A stretch of DNA of 64,000 bases, from the NCBI RefSeq assembly GCF_007827595.1, contig NZ_VISR01000012.1, positions 62,001 to 126,000 on the forward strand, written 5' to 3'. Positions within the stretch are counted from its first letter, which is position 1, and each line of letters opens with the position of its first letter. The stretch is from Streptomyces sp. BK340. GTDB lineage: Bacteria; Actinomycetota; Actinomycetes; Streptomycetales; Streptomycetaceae. This document shows positions 16,014 to 24,891 of the stretch, piece by piece. Under the pieces are notes generated by a model that saw nothing but the letters and a program-made list of their open reading frames with translations, had not been told where the DNA came from and ran no database searches. A program made the translations under genes and the position numbers.

Positions 16014-17997
16014 GACCAGCCTGACCGAACGGCTGCTGCACGCGGCCGGAGTCACCGACGAGGTCGGCAGCGTCGACGCCGGCAGCACCCGGACGGACAC
16101 CCTCGCGCTGGAGCGGCAGCGCGGGATCACCATCAAGTCGGCGGTCGTGTCGTTCCCGCTGGACTCGGTGACCGTCAACCTCATCGACACCCCCGGTCAC
16201 CCGGACTTCATCGCCGAGGTCGAGCGGGTGCTCGGCGTGCTGGACGGCGCCGTCCTGGTCGTCTCGGCCGTCGAGGGCGTCCAGGCGCAGACCAGGGTGC
16301 TGATGCGGACCCTGCGCCGGCTGCGCATCCCCACCCTCGTCTTCGTCAACAAGATCGACCGGCGGGGGGCCCGCGAGGAGGCGGTCCTGCACGACCTGGC
16401 CCGCAGGCTGGCCGTACCGCTCGTGCCCATGGGGACGGCCGCCGCGCTCGGCACCCGCGAGGCCCGCTTCGTCCCCTGCCTGCTCCCGTCCGCCCTGGAC
16501 ACGCTCGCCGACCACGACGACGACCTGCTCCGCGCCTACGTGGCGGGCGATGTCCCCGACACCCGCCTCCACGCCGCACTCGCCACCCAGACCCGGCAGT
16601 GCCTGGTCCACCCGGTCTACTTCGGCTCCGCCATCACCGGCGCCGGTGTACCCGAGCTGATCGCCGGCATCGAACGCCTGCTGCCGACCGCCTCCGGCGA
16701 CCCGGACGGCCCCCTGTCCGGCACGGTGTTCAAGGTCGAACGGGGCCCGGCGGGGGAGAAGATCGCCTATGCGCGGATCTTCTCCGGCGCGCTGCACGTG
16801 CGCGAGCGGGTCCTTTTCGGGGACGGTCGCGAGGCGGGCGGGGCCGGCCGGAAGGAGGGCGGGCAAGGCAGGGAGGGCAAGGGTGCTCGGGAGGAGGGGC
16901 GGATCACCGCACTCACCGTCTTCGACAACGGCACCGATCTGCGGCAGGACCGTGCCGGCGCCGGGCGGATCGCCAAGGTGTGGGGACTCGGCGGCGTCCG
17001 GATCGGTGACGCGATCGGTGCGCCGGGCCGGGCGTACGAGCACCACTTCGCGCCGCCCACCCTGGAGACCGTCGTCGTGCCGGGGGCCGGTACGGACCGG
17101 CGCTCCCTGCACCTCGCGCTCACCCAGCTGGCCGAACAGGACCCGCTCATCGGCGTCCGCCACGACGAGCTGCGGGGCGAGACCTCGGTCTCCCTCTACG
17201 GCGAGGTGCAGAAGGAGGTCGTCCAGGCCACCCTCGCCGACGAGTACGGCCTGGACGTCACCTTCCGGGAGACCACCACCCTGTGCATCGAGCGGCCGGC
17301 CGGCGCCGGGCAGGCCGTGGAGTTCAACAAGAAGGACCCCAACCCCTTCCTGGCCACCGTCGGCCTGCGTGTCGACCCCGCCCCGCCCGGCTCCGGCGTG
17401 CGGTTCCGGCTGGAGGTGGAGCTGGGCTCCATGCCGTTCGCCTTCTTCAAGGCGGTCGAGGACACCGTCCGCGAGACGCTCGGCCAGGGCCTGCACGGCT
17501 GGCGGATCCCCGACTGCACCGTCACCATGACGCACTCCGGCTACTCGCCCCGGCAGAGCCATGCCCACCAGGGTTTCGACAAGAGCATGTCGAGCACCGG
17601 CTACGACTTCCGCTGCCTGACCCCGCTCGTCCTGACCGAGGCGCTGCGCCGGGCGGGCACCCGGGTGTACGAGCCGATGCACCGCTTCCGCATCGAGGCC
17701 CCGGCGGACACGCTGGGTGCCCTGCTGCCGATGCTGGCCCGGCTGGGCGCGGTGGCGGAGAGCACCGAGGCGCACGGGCAGGAAGGTGTGCTGGAGGGGG
17801 TCGTGCCCGCTGCCCGGGTCCATGAACTGGGGCAGCGGCTGCCGGGGCTGACCCGGGGCGAGGGCGAGCTGGAGTCCGCCTTCGACCACTACGCACCGGT
17901 CACCCGCGGCCCGCTGCCCGAGCGCCCGCGCACCGACCACAACCCGCTCGACCGGAAGGAGTACCTGCTGAACGTCACGCGCCGGGTGGGTGACTGA
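15967..17997 (+). CDS. TetM/OtrA-like ribosome-protection GTPase
   Basis: A 676-residue translational GTPase of the EF-G-like ribosome-protection family. G motifs are intact: AHVDAGKTSLTERLL (G1), RQRGITI (G2), DTPGHPDF (G3) and NKID (G4). Domain IV carries the loop region SGYSPRQS and ends with YDFRCLTPLVL, matching the tetracycline-dislodging domain of TetM. Family members release tetracycline from the 30S subunit. Domain II contains an unusual insert of about 24 residues rich in Gly, Glu, Lys and Arg, near residues 283-307. GTG start at 15967 is weak and overlapped by a short upstream ORF. Actual tetracycline resistance is inferred from family only. Confidence 0.85.
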   Translation: MHLLNLGILAHVDAGKTSLTERLLHAAGVTDEVGSVDAGSTRTDTLALERQRGITIKSAVVSFPLDSVTVNLIDTPGHPDFIAEVERVLGVLDGAVLVVSAVEGVQAQTRVLMRTLRRLRIPTLVFVNKIDRRGAREEAVLHDLARRLAVPLVPMGTAAALGTREARFVPCLLPSALDTLADHDDDLLRAYVAGDVPDTRLHAALATQTRQCLVHPVYFGSAITGAGVPELIAGIERLLPTASGDPDGPLSGTVFKVERGPAGEKIAYARIFSGALHVRERVLFGDGREAGGAGRKEGGQGREGKGAREEGRITALTVFDNGTDLRQDRAGAGRIAKVWGLGGVRIGDAIGAPGRAYEHHFAPPTLETVVVPGAGTDRRSLHLALTQLAEQDPLIGVRHDELRGETSVSLYGEVQKEVVQATLADEYGLDVTFRETTTLCIERPAGAGQAVEFNKKDPNPFLATVGLRVDPAPPGSGVRFRLEVELGSMPFAFFKAVEDTVRETLGQGLHGWRIPDCTVTMTHSGYSPRQSHAHQGFDKSMSSTGYDFRCLTPLVLTEALRRAGTRVYEPMHRFRIEAPADTLGALLPMLARLGAVAESTEAHGQEGVLEGVVPAARVHELGQRLPGLTRGEGELESAFDHYAPVTRGPLPERPRTDHNPLDRKEYLLNVTRRVGD

Positions 17998-18022
17998 GGA
18001 AGCAGTACTGACTGATAGTCAA

Positions 18023-18038
18023 CTTACTTCTGAGTCAG
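18023..18038. promoter_or_regulatory. Operator-like site CTTACT-N4-AGTCAG upstream of the GH5 gene
   Basis: The 16-base sequence matches CTTACT-N4-AGTNAG, which occurs again at 21306-21321 between the YVTN and TetR genes. It lies 42 bases before the GH5 start codon. A wider inverted repeat, ACTGACT at 18007-18013 and AGTCAGT at 18033-18039, overlaps it. Shared control by the TetR protein at 21393 is the simplest reading. Confidence 0.5.
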
Positions 18039-18079
18039 TAGTATTGACGCTCTCCAGGCATCCCCGGACTGTGGTGTAC

Positions 18080-19944
18080 ATGTCCATCATCAGGGTGCGT
18101 CTGCTTCCTGTACTGGTCGTCCTCTGCGGACTCCTGACGGTGGCGGGCGCCCCGCCCGCCACCGCCGCCACCCCTGCCGCCCCCCCGATTCCCTCTGGTT
18201 CGACGGCTCCCCGCTCGCCGTCCGGAACGGCCGCTTCACCGACGGCCAGGGACGCGAGGTGGTGCTGCGCGGCTACAACGTCTCCGGCGAGACCAAACTG
18301 GAGGAGAACGGCGGCCTGCCCTTCGCCTCGGTCGCCGACGCCCGCAGGTCGGCGACCGCGCTGCGCGTTCTCGGTGGCGGCGACGCAGTCCGCTTCCTGC
18401 TCTCCTGGGCGCACGCCGAACCCGCGCGCGGCCAGGTGGACACCGCCTACCTGGCAGCGGTGACCGAGCAGATGCGTGCCTTCCTGGACGCGGGCATCCG
18501 GGTCTACCCCGACTTCCACCAGGACCTCTACTCCCGCCACCTCTTCAACACCGGCAGCTGGTACACGGGTGACGGCGCCCCCGAGTGGGCGGTGGACGCC
18601 GGGAGTTATCCCAGGGAGTCCTGCGGGATCTGCCTCTTCTGGGGGCAGAACATCACCCAGAACGCGGCCGTGCAGAAGGCGCAGTACGACTTCTGGCACA
18701 ACAGCCACGGTCTGCAGGACGCCTTCCTCGCCACGGCTCAGACCGCCATGGCCTACCTCCAGCAGCACCTCAGCGACGGCGAGTTCGCGGGCGTCGTCGG
18801 CTTCGACCCGTACAACGAGCCGTACGCGGGCAGCTACGACTCCGGGCAGACCTCCCGCACCTGGGAACGCGACCTGCTCCGGCCGTTCTACGTGAGGTTC
18901 CGGGCCCGCATGGACGCCGCCGGCTGGCAGGACAAACCCGCCTTCGTCGAGCCCAACCTCTTCTGGAACGCGAACATCTCCACCCAGAAGCAGGAGGGCG
19001 GGCTGCTGGACGCGGGCACGCTCGGCCCGCGTTATGTCTTCAACACCCACTTCTACGACCAGAAGGCCATCTCCGGCATCCTGATGTGGGGCAAGGCGGC
19101 CGACGGCCAGTACACCGCCGACTTCGGCACCGTCCGCGACCGCGCCTCGGCCGCCGGGACCGCGGCCGTGGTCAGCGAGTTCGGGCACCCGCTGTCCGGC
19201 ACGGTGTCCGACAAGGCGCCCACCGTACTCAAGGCGATGTACCAGGCGCTCGATTCACGCCTCCCCGGCGCGAGTTGGTGGACGAACCCGGCCGCCTCCG
19301 GACCGGTGCTGTCCGGCTCGCAGTGGCAGTGGGACCTCTACAACGGCCGTCACCACGAGCTGATGAACGGCAACCCCGGCAAGGTCCTCACCTCCGGCGA
19401 CGCCTGGAACGACGAGGATCTGTCCGCCGTGAGGCTCGACGACTCCGGGAACGCGACCCTCCGTCAGGACGCCCGGCTGCTCGACCGTGTCTACCCGAGC
19501 GCCACCGCAGGCTCGACGCTCGCCTTCACCTACGAGGACCGTTCCCGGGACGGTTCGACCACCCTGACCTGGAACCCGGTGCCGAGTTCGCTGCCGAACG
19601 TGGCGCGGCTGGTGGGCTCGGGCCAGTACGGGCTGCTGGTGTGGCGCTCCGGCGACGGCACCGCACCCACCGAACTGCACCTGCCGGCGTCGTTCCCCGC
19701 CTCGGCGACCGCCGTCGTCTCCGACCTGGGCACGGTCTACGCACCGCCCGCGTACTCCGCCGGGACCCCGGTCGGCGCGGCCCCCGAGCCGGGCGGCACC
19801 GGCAGCCGCCGACTGCTGCTCACCGACACGGACTCCGGCGTCCTGCACTACGCCCTGGTGACCAACGGGGCCACGGCGCCCTCGGTGGACCTGCTGAACG
19901 CCGCCGGCTCCGAACTGGCCTCCTGGGCCAAGGCGCACTTCTGA
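18080..19944 (+). pseudogene. Secreted glycoside hydrolase family 5 (endoglycoceramidase-like), frameshifted
   Basis: ATG 18080 opens a clear signal peptide (MSIIRVRLLPVLVVLCGLL, ending at ATAA). The catalytic domain, however, is in another frame: after a run of seven C at 18180-18186 the mature protein continues one frame over with LWFDGSPLAVRNGRF. One extra C would join the two. The domain has GH5 features: FHQDLYSRH, YNEPY (acid/base glutamate, about 18811) and SEFGHP (nucleophile glutamate, about 19180), plus a beta-sandwich C-terminal domain, total about 620 residues. Layout resembles endoglycoceramidase-like enzymes. The shift may be a real mutation, slippage at the C run, or an assembly error. 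An internal ATG at 18259 would give a cytoplasmic form lacking the signal. Confidence 0.78.
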
Positions 19945-19951
19945 CAGCGGC

Positions 19952-19989
19952 ACGGCCTCCGGGGTGAGTGGGGGCACCCCGGAGGCCGT
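19952..19989. terminator. Bidirectional terminator hairpin
   Basis: Fifteen-base arms (ACGGCCTCCGGGGTG and its complement) with an eight-base loop sit between the convergent stops of the GH5 gene (19944) and the YVTN gene (20001). A strong stem without a T run is usual for high-GC actinomycetes. Confidence 0.85.
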
Positions 19990-20000
19990 ACGGCGGCGGC

Positions 20001-21254
20001 TCAACCTCCGCTCGGACCCGTCCAGTCGGCCTGCACATGCCCCAGCCGGACGCGCTGCGGATGGTCGCCCACCGGGATCGACGTCACCTTCTGGCCGGTG
20101 GCGAAGTCGATGGCCGTGACCTGGTCGGCGCCGCTCTCGGAGACGATGCAGTCCTTGCCGTCACCGCTGACCGTGGCCCAGTACGGCTTGGAGGCCGGGA
20201 CCAGCGTGCCCTCCTGGAGGGTGGCCCGGTCGACCACCGTGGCATAGTCGTCCATGGTGCCCGCGACGCACAGCTTGGTGCCCGCGGGGTTCATCGAGAT
20301 GCCGTGGTGGCGCGAGTCGTTGACCCAGGTGGTGCGGTCCTCGCTGGTCGCCGGGTTCTTCGGCAGCGTCTTGACCCGGGTGATCTTGTCGGCGGCCACG
20401 TCGTACTCCAGGAATCCGTTGAAGAACGACACCTGGAAGTAGAGCTTCGACTCGTCGGGGGAGAAGACGGCCGGACGCACGGCGTCGGAGAAGTCCTTCA
20501 GTCCGATCGCGTCCAGCAGCTGACGCATGTCGATGACCTTGACCTGCTTGTACGTGGTCGCGTCCACGACCGTGATGTGCCGGTCGCCCTTGGTCCAGTC
20601 CCAGGCCGGGTCGTCCAGAGCGGTGTTGACGTCCCCGATGGCCATGTTCCAGATGTACTTGCCGTCCTTGGTGAAGATGTTCTCGTGCGGCTTGTCGCCG
20701 GTCGCGAACGACCCCAGCTGCTTGCCCGTGGCGATGTCCAGCACGTGCACGGTGTTCGCGGTGGAGGCGGAGACGGCCACCCGGGTGCCGTCCGGCGAGA
20801 CGGCCATGTGGTCCGCTCGGTAGCCGGACACCGGGAAACGCCAGTTGATCTTCCCGGTGGCCAGGTCGATGGAGACGACGTCGGCGAAGCTGGGGCGGGA
20901 GACCACGACCGACCTGCCGTCGGGCGTGGAGTACATGTCGTCGGCGAACTGGTCGTGGCCCTCGCCGACGCTGTTGCGGATCGCCATGAAGTAGATCCAC
21001 TTGATGGGGTCCGCGTTGATCTCCGCCATCCGCCGGTCCTTGTCCGGGACGACGTTGATCCGGCCGACCTTCGCGAAGTCGCCGGAGGACTTGATGACAT
21101 CGGCGGTGCCGTCCCAGTTGTTGCCCACGAACAGCACCTCGCGCAGATCCGCGGCGTCGGACGAGGCTGCGGAGGCGGCGGTCGCCGGTCCGGCGACGGT
21201 CAGCACGAGGGCGGCGGCCACGGAGCAAAGGTGCCTGGTTCTGGAGGCAGGCAT
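20001..21254 (-). CDS. Secreted YVTN/WD-like beta-propeller protein
   Basis: A 417-residue exported protein. An N-terminal signal peptide ends around ATAASAAS, and the rest consists of repeated beta-propeller blades with typical turns such as MAVSPDGTRVAVS, TVHVLDIATGKQLGSF, PAVFSPDESKLYF and VTAIDFATGQKVTSIPVG. Such propellers are often lactonase-like or binding scaffolds; no catalytic residue can be named here. ATG 21254 follows a GAGAGCAG ribosome-binding stretch. It is divergent from the TetR gene and convergent with GH5, and all three share an operator-like sequence, so a joint role in using a polymer or glycolipid is possible. Confidence 0.8.
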   Translation of the reverse strand: MPASRTRHLCSVAAALVLTVAGPATAASAASSDAADLREVLFVGNNWDGTADVIKSSGDFAKVGRINVVPDKDRRMAEINADPIKWIYFMAIRNSVGEGHDQFADDMYSTPDGRSVVVSRPSFADVVSIDLATGKINWRFPVSGYRADHMAVSPDGTRVAVSASTANTVHVLDIATGKQLGSFATGDKPHENIFTKDGKYIWNMAIGDVNTALDDPAWDWTKGDRHITVVDATTYKQVKVIDMRQLLDAIGLKDFSDAVRPAVFSPDESKLYFQVSFFNGFLEYDVAADKITRVKTLPKNPATSEDRTTWVNDSRHHGISMNPAGTKLCVAGTMDDYATVVDRATLQEGTLVPASKPYWATVSGDGKDCIVSESGADQVTAIDFATGQKVTSIPVGDHPQRVRLGHVQADWTGPSGG

Positions 21255-21305
21255 GACTGCTCTCTTTCCTCGGGGAAATCTGAACACGGGCGGATTCACA
21301 GTGAA

Positions 21306-21321
21306 CTTACTGAAAAGTAAG
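21306..21321. promoter_or_regulatory. Operator-like palindrome CTTACT-N4-AGTAAG
   Basis: A perfect six-base inverted repeat with a four-base centre lies in the 138-base divergent region, 52 bases upstream of the YVTN start and 72 bases upstream of the TetR start. The same half-sites recur at 18023-18038. This is the expected layout for autoregulation by a TetR-family repressor. Confidence 0.55.
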
Positions 21322-21392
21322 GACGGGGCGCCCTTCTCGACAAGATGTGTGCACGACAAGATTGGGCACCGGTGGATGACGGAGGGGGCAGC

Positions 21393-22055
21393 GTGACGGG
21401 GAGGCTCAAGGCACCGACGGGCCGCTACGGCGGCAGGTCCGCCGAGGAACGGAAGGCCGACCGGCGCCGCCGGTTCCTGGAGGCGGCACTGCAGACGTTC
21501 GGTGACAGCCCGGGCTACCGTGCCACGACGGTCGCCGCGCTGAGCCAGGCCGCGGGCCTGTCCACCCGCCAGTTCTACGAGGAGTTCCGCACCCTGGAGG
21601 ACGTCCTCGCCGCGCTGCACCTGGAGGTCAACGGCTGGGCGGAAGGGGCGGTGCTGGACGCGCTCGCGGCGGCAGAGGGGCTGCCGCTGGCCGAGCGGGT
21701 CGCCGTGCTGTTCCACGCCTACGCCCGCGACGTCACCTCCGACCCGCGCCGCATCCGGATCGCCTTCGTGGAGATCATCGGCGTCAGCGCCCGCCTGGAG
21801 GAGCAGCGGCTGGCCCGCCGGGCCCGCTGGGTCGACCTGATCCGCTCGGAGGCGGATGCGGCGGTGGCCCGCGGGGAGGCGGCACCGCGTGACTACCGCC
21901 TCGCGGCCACGGCCTTCATCGGCAGCGTCAACGGTCTGCTGCACGACTGGAGTGCCGGCTGGGTGGACGCGAGCCTGGACGAGGTCGTCGACGAACTGGT
22001 CCGCCAACTGCTGGGGATCCTGCGCCCGGACGGCTGGCTCCCCGAGTCCGCCTGA
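21393..22055 (+). CDS. TetR-family transcriptional regulator
   Basis: A 220-residue TetR protein. The N-terminal helix-turn-helix reads RRFLEAALQTFGDSPGYRATTVAALSQAAGLSTRQFYEEF, matching the family in spacing, with helix 3 around STRQFYEEF. The C-terminal domain is all helical. GTG 21393 is preceded by GGAGGGGGC; an upstream ATG at 21345 lacks such a site. Divergent from the YVTN gene with a palindrome between them, it is the likely repressor of YVTN and GH5. The inducer is unknown. Confidence 0.88.
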   Translation: MTGRLKAPTGRYGGRSAEERKADRRRRFLEAALQTFGDSPGYRATTVAALSQAAGLSTRQFYEEFRTLEDVLAALHLEVNGWAEGAVLDALAAAEGLPLAERVAVLFHAYARDVTSDPRRIRIAFVEIIGVSARLEEQRLARRARWVDLIRSEADAAVARGEAAPRDYRLAATAFIGSVNGLLHDWSAGWVDASLDEVVDELVRQLLGILRPDGWLPESA

Positions 22056-22196
22056 CCCGGATCGGACCGACCGGGACACGTTTCCCCAGGTCACCGTGGG
22101 TGGGACGGCGGGGCTCGCGGGGTTCGACGCGCGCGATCGGCCCGGAGCTGGTCTGCTGGACCGGGGGGCTTACGTACCCGTTCTCCGGAGTGACGC

Positions 22197-23222
22197 ATGA
22201 GTACCTACCGAGTCGCACAGGTGACCGCCCCGGGCGGCACGTTCGAGCTGGCCGAGCGGGAGGTGCCGCAGCCCGGGCCCGGCGAGGTGCGGATCGCCGT
22301 GGAGGCCTGCGGGATCTGCCACAGCGATGCCATCTTCTGGAGCGCGGGACTACCGGGCGTGACGTTCCCGGAAGTACCCGGGCACGAGATCGCCGGGCAG
22401 ATCGAGGAGCTGGGCCCGGGGGCCCATGAGCGCGGCTGGCGGGTGGGCGACCGGGTGGCCGTCGGCTGGTTCGGCGGCAGTTGCGGCCACTGCGTGCCCT
22501 GCCGCGAGGGCGACTTCGTCGTGTGCCAGAACCTGAAGGTCCCGGGATGGGCGTACGACGGCGGCTTCGGCGAGAAGGTGATCGCGCCCGTCGACGCCCT
22601 GGCCCGGGTCCCCGAAGGGCTGTCCGCGAACGACGCCGGGCCCATGGCCTGCGCGGGCGTGACCACGTACAACGGGCTGCGGCGCAGCTCCGCCCGGCCG
22701 GGGGACCTGGTGGCCGTGCTCGGCCTCGGTGGCCTCGGGCACCTCGGGGTGCAGTACGCGGTCGCGATGGGCTTCGAGACCGTGGCGATCGCCCGCGGCC
22801 CCGACAAGGCCGACTTCGCCAAACAGCTCGGCGCCCACCACTACGTCGACAGCACCTCCGCCACCCCGGTCGCCGAGGCGCTGCAGTCCCTCGGCGGCGC
22901 CAAGGTCGTCCTCGCCACCGCCGGGAACTCCGAGGCCATCACCTCCACCGTGGACGGCCTTGCCCACCGCGGTGAGCTGGTGGTCATCGGAGCGGACGTC
23001 GAGCCGCTGGGCATCACCCCGGTCCAGCTGCTGATGAGCGGACGGATCGTCCGCGGCCACCCGTCCGGCACCGCGCAGGACGTCGAGGACACCATGGCCT
23101 TCAGCGCCCTGCACGGCATTCGCCCGATGACCGAGCCCGTGCCGCTGGACCGCGCGGACGAGGCCTTCCAGAAGATGCTGGCCGGCGCCGCCCGCTTCCG
23201 GATGGTGCTGACCGGCGGCTGA
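22197..23222 (+). CDS. Zinc-dependent alcohol dehydrogenase
   Basis: A 341-residue medium-chain dehydrogenase. Catalytic zinc ligands appear in ACGICHSD (Cys) and VPGHEIAG (His-Glu). The structural zinc loop is CGHCVPCREGDFVVC, with four cysteines. The cofactor-binding Rossmann motif is VLGLGGLGHLG near residue 178. It oxidises or reduces alcohols/aldehydes with NAD(P); the closest family type seems to be the propanol-preferring/AdhP-like group. A GGAG site seven bases upstream supports the start. It is monocistronic and meets the convergent glycosyltransferase with only three bases between stops. Confidence 0.9.
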   Translation: MSTYRVAQVTAPGGTFELAEREVPQPGPGEVRIAVEACGICHSDAIFWSAGLPGVTFPEVPGHEIAGQIEELGPGAHERGWRVGDRVAVGWFGGSCGHCVPCREGDFVVCQNLKVPGWAYDGGFGEKVIAPVDALARVPEGLSANDAGPMACAGVTTYNGLRRSSARPGDLVAVLGLGGLGHLGVQYAVAMGFETVAIARGPDKADFAKQLGAHHYVDSTSATPVAEALQSLGGAKVVLATAGNSEAITSTVDGLAHRGELVVIGADVEPLGITPVQLLMSGRIVRGHPSGTAQDVEDTMAFSALHGIRPMTEPVPLDRADEAFQKMLAGAARFRMVLTGG

Positions 23223-23225
23223 GGA

Positions 23226-24470
23226 TCAGCCGCCCAGCGCGTTCACCGCCTCCAGCACCGGCGCCACCCCGTCCTCGGCGCGGATCCGCTCCCCGAGCGC
23301 CCGGGCCCGCTCGGCGTACGACCCCTCGCGTGTCGCGCGCAGCAGCGCCGTGGACAGGGTGCCGACGGTCAGCCGGCGCAGCGGCACGGCGGCCGGGGCG
23401 ACACCCAGCGACACCAGCCGGGCGGACCAGAATCCCTCGTCGAACTGGATCGGGACCGGCACGGCCGGCACCCCGGCGCGCAGGCCCGCCGCGGTGGTGC
23501 CCGCCCCGGCGTGGTGGACCACGGCGGCCGTCCGCGGGAACAGCGCCGAGTGCGGTACCTCATCGACGGTCAGCATGTCGTCGCCGTCCGCCGCGAGGCC
23601 GCCCCAGCCGCGCTGGATCACCCCGCGCAGCCCGGCCCGCCGCAGCGCCGCCACGACCTGCGCGCTCAGCCGGCCGGCGTCCGGCACGGTGGCGCTGCCC
23701 AGCCCGACGAACACCGGCGGCGGTCCGGCGTCGAGGAACTCCCGCAGCCTGTGCGGAAGTCCGGTCCCGGAGTCGTACGGCCACCAGTAGCCGCACACGC
23801 CAAGGCCCGGCCGCCAGTCCCGGGGCCTTGGCACCACCAGCGGGCTGAAACCGTGGTGCACCGGCCACAGCCGCCGCTCCCGGGCGCGCCGGGCGGAGCC
23901 GGCGCCGACCGGGGGCAGCCCGAGGCGGGCGCGGACCGTGGGCACGGTCGCCGCGAAGACGCGCTCCACGGCGAGGTTCACCCCGTGTCCGGCGAGGCGG
24001 TTGACCGGCGCCCCGAACGTGCCGCCACCGAGCACCGGAGGGGCGAACTCCTCGGTGGGGGCGAGCGGTTGCAGATAGAGGCCCATGCTGGGCAGTCGCA
24101 GCCCCTCGGCGACGGCATGCCCGAGCGGCGCCAGCGAGGCCGACAGCAGCAGCACATCGCTCTGCCGTCCCGCCGCCACCAGGTCGTCGGTCATCCGCCC
24201 GACCAGCCGCCGGGCCAGGTCGACCACCCGCACCAGCTTTCCGGCGCCGCTGGTGCTGCGATGCAGCCCCCGGCCCCGCGGTGACTCCAGCTCGGCGCGC
24301 GGATCGACCGGCAGCGCGTGGAAGCGCACCCCCGACCCCGCCACCAGCGGCTCGAAGCAGCCGTGTGTGACCAGGGTGACCTGGTGCCCGGCACGGCCGA
24401 GCCGGTACCCGAGACCGGTGTAGGGGGCCACGTCGCCCCGGGATCCCGCCGTCATGATGGCAACCCGCAT
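23226..24470 (-). CDS. Family 1 (UGT/MGT-type) glycosyltransferase
   Basis: A 414-residue GT-B enzyme. It starts MRVAIMTAGSRGDVAPYTGLG, the hallmark of sterol and macrolide glucosyltransferases, and has the C-terminal nucleotide-sugar site PRTAAVVHHAGAGTTAAGLRAG with the conserved HHxGxGTT core. The family transfers sugars from UDP- or dTDP-sugars to lipids, sterols or antibiotics in the cytoplasm. The enzyme stands alone without sugar-biosynthesis or aglycone genes, so the acceptor cannot be inferred. Its 5' end lies next to the truncated carbohydrate-binding remnant. Confidence 0.88.
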   Translation of the reverse strand: MRVAIMTAGSRGDVAPYTGLGYRLGRAGHQVTLVTHGCFEPLVAGSGVRFHALPVDPRAELESPRGRGLHRSTSGAGKLVRVVDLARRLVGRMTDDLVAAGRQSDVLLLSASLAPLGHAVAEGLRLPSMGLYLQPLAPTEEFAPPVLGGGTFGAPVNRLAGHGVNLAVERVFAATVPTVRARLGLPPVGAGSARRARERRLWPVHHGFSPLVVPRPRDWRPGLGVCGYWWPYDSGTGLPHRLREFLDAGPPPVFVGLGSATVPDAGRLSAQVVAALRRAGLRGVIQRGWGGLAADGDDMLTVDEVPHSALFPRTAAVVHHAGAGTTAAGLRAGVPAVPVPIQFDEGFWSARLVSLGVAPAAVPLRRLTVGTLSTALLRATREGSYAERARALGERIRAEDGVAPVLEAVNALGG

Positions 24471-24528
24471 GGCGGCCAGTATGACGGCGCCGCGCTGCGC
24501 GGCGGCCCAACGGCCCGGCCTCGCCTGC

Positions 24529-24861
24529 ACCAACACGTCGTCCACCGCCGTCACCGGCACGCTCCAGGTCAACGGGCAGACCGCCACCACCGTCTCCTTC
24601 CCGCCCACCGGGTCCACCCGGGGCACGGTCTCGGTCCAGGTCCACGTCACCAAGGGATCCACCAACTCCCTGACCGTGACCGGCGGTCCCGCCCTGGGCA
24701 CGCTCACGGTGGAACCCGTCCCCGCCGCCGACGGCACCCTGCTTGCCGGCAAGCAGTCCGGCCGCTGCGCCGACATCCACGACAACACGATCACCGACGG
24801 CACCCAGGCCGAACTCTGGGACTGCGACGGCGGTGACAACCAGAAGTGGTCCGGGACCTGA
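24529..24861 (+). pseudogene. Carbohydrate-binding-module remnant of a secreted glycosidase
   Basis: About 110 residues read as the end of a CBM6/35-like beta-sandwich (VTGTLQVNGQTATTVSFP, then NSLTVTGG), a short Pro/Ala linker and the start of a ricin-type CBM13 domain (GRCADIHDNTITDGTQAELWDCDGGDNQKW, quoted here in part). The first QxW motif is reached and the frame ends at once with a TGA. There is no catalytic domain and no signal peptide upstream: position 24470 is already the start of the opposite glycosyltransferase. This is a fragment truncated at both ends, presumably left by deletion or insertion in the 420-base gap. Confidence 0.72.
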
Positions 24862-24891
24862 AGTCCTGGACCTGGGTGCTCGAAGCCGCTC

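Noticed and set aside
15964..17940. Long minus-strand ORF of 658 codons opposite the ribosome-protection gene
   Set aside because: The GTPase motifs on the plus strand are complete; the reverse frame is low-complexity.
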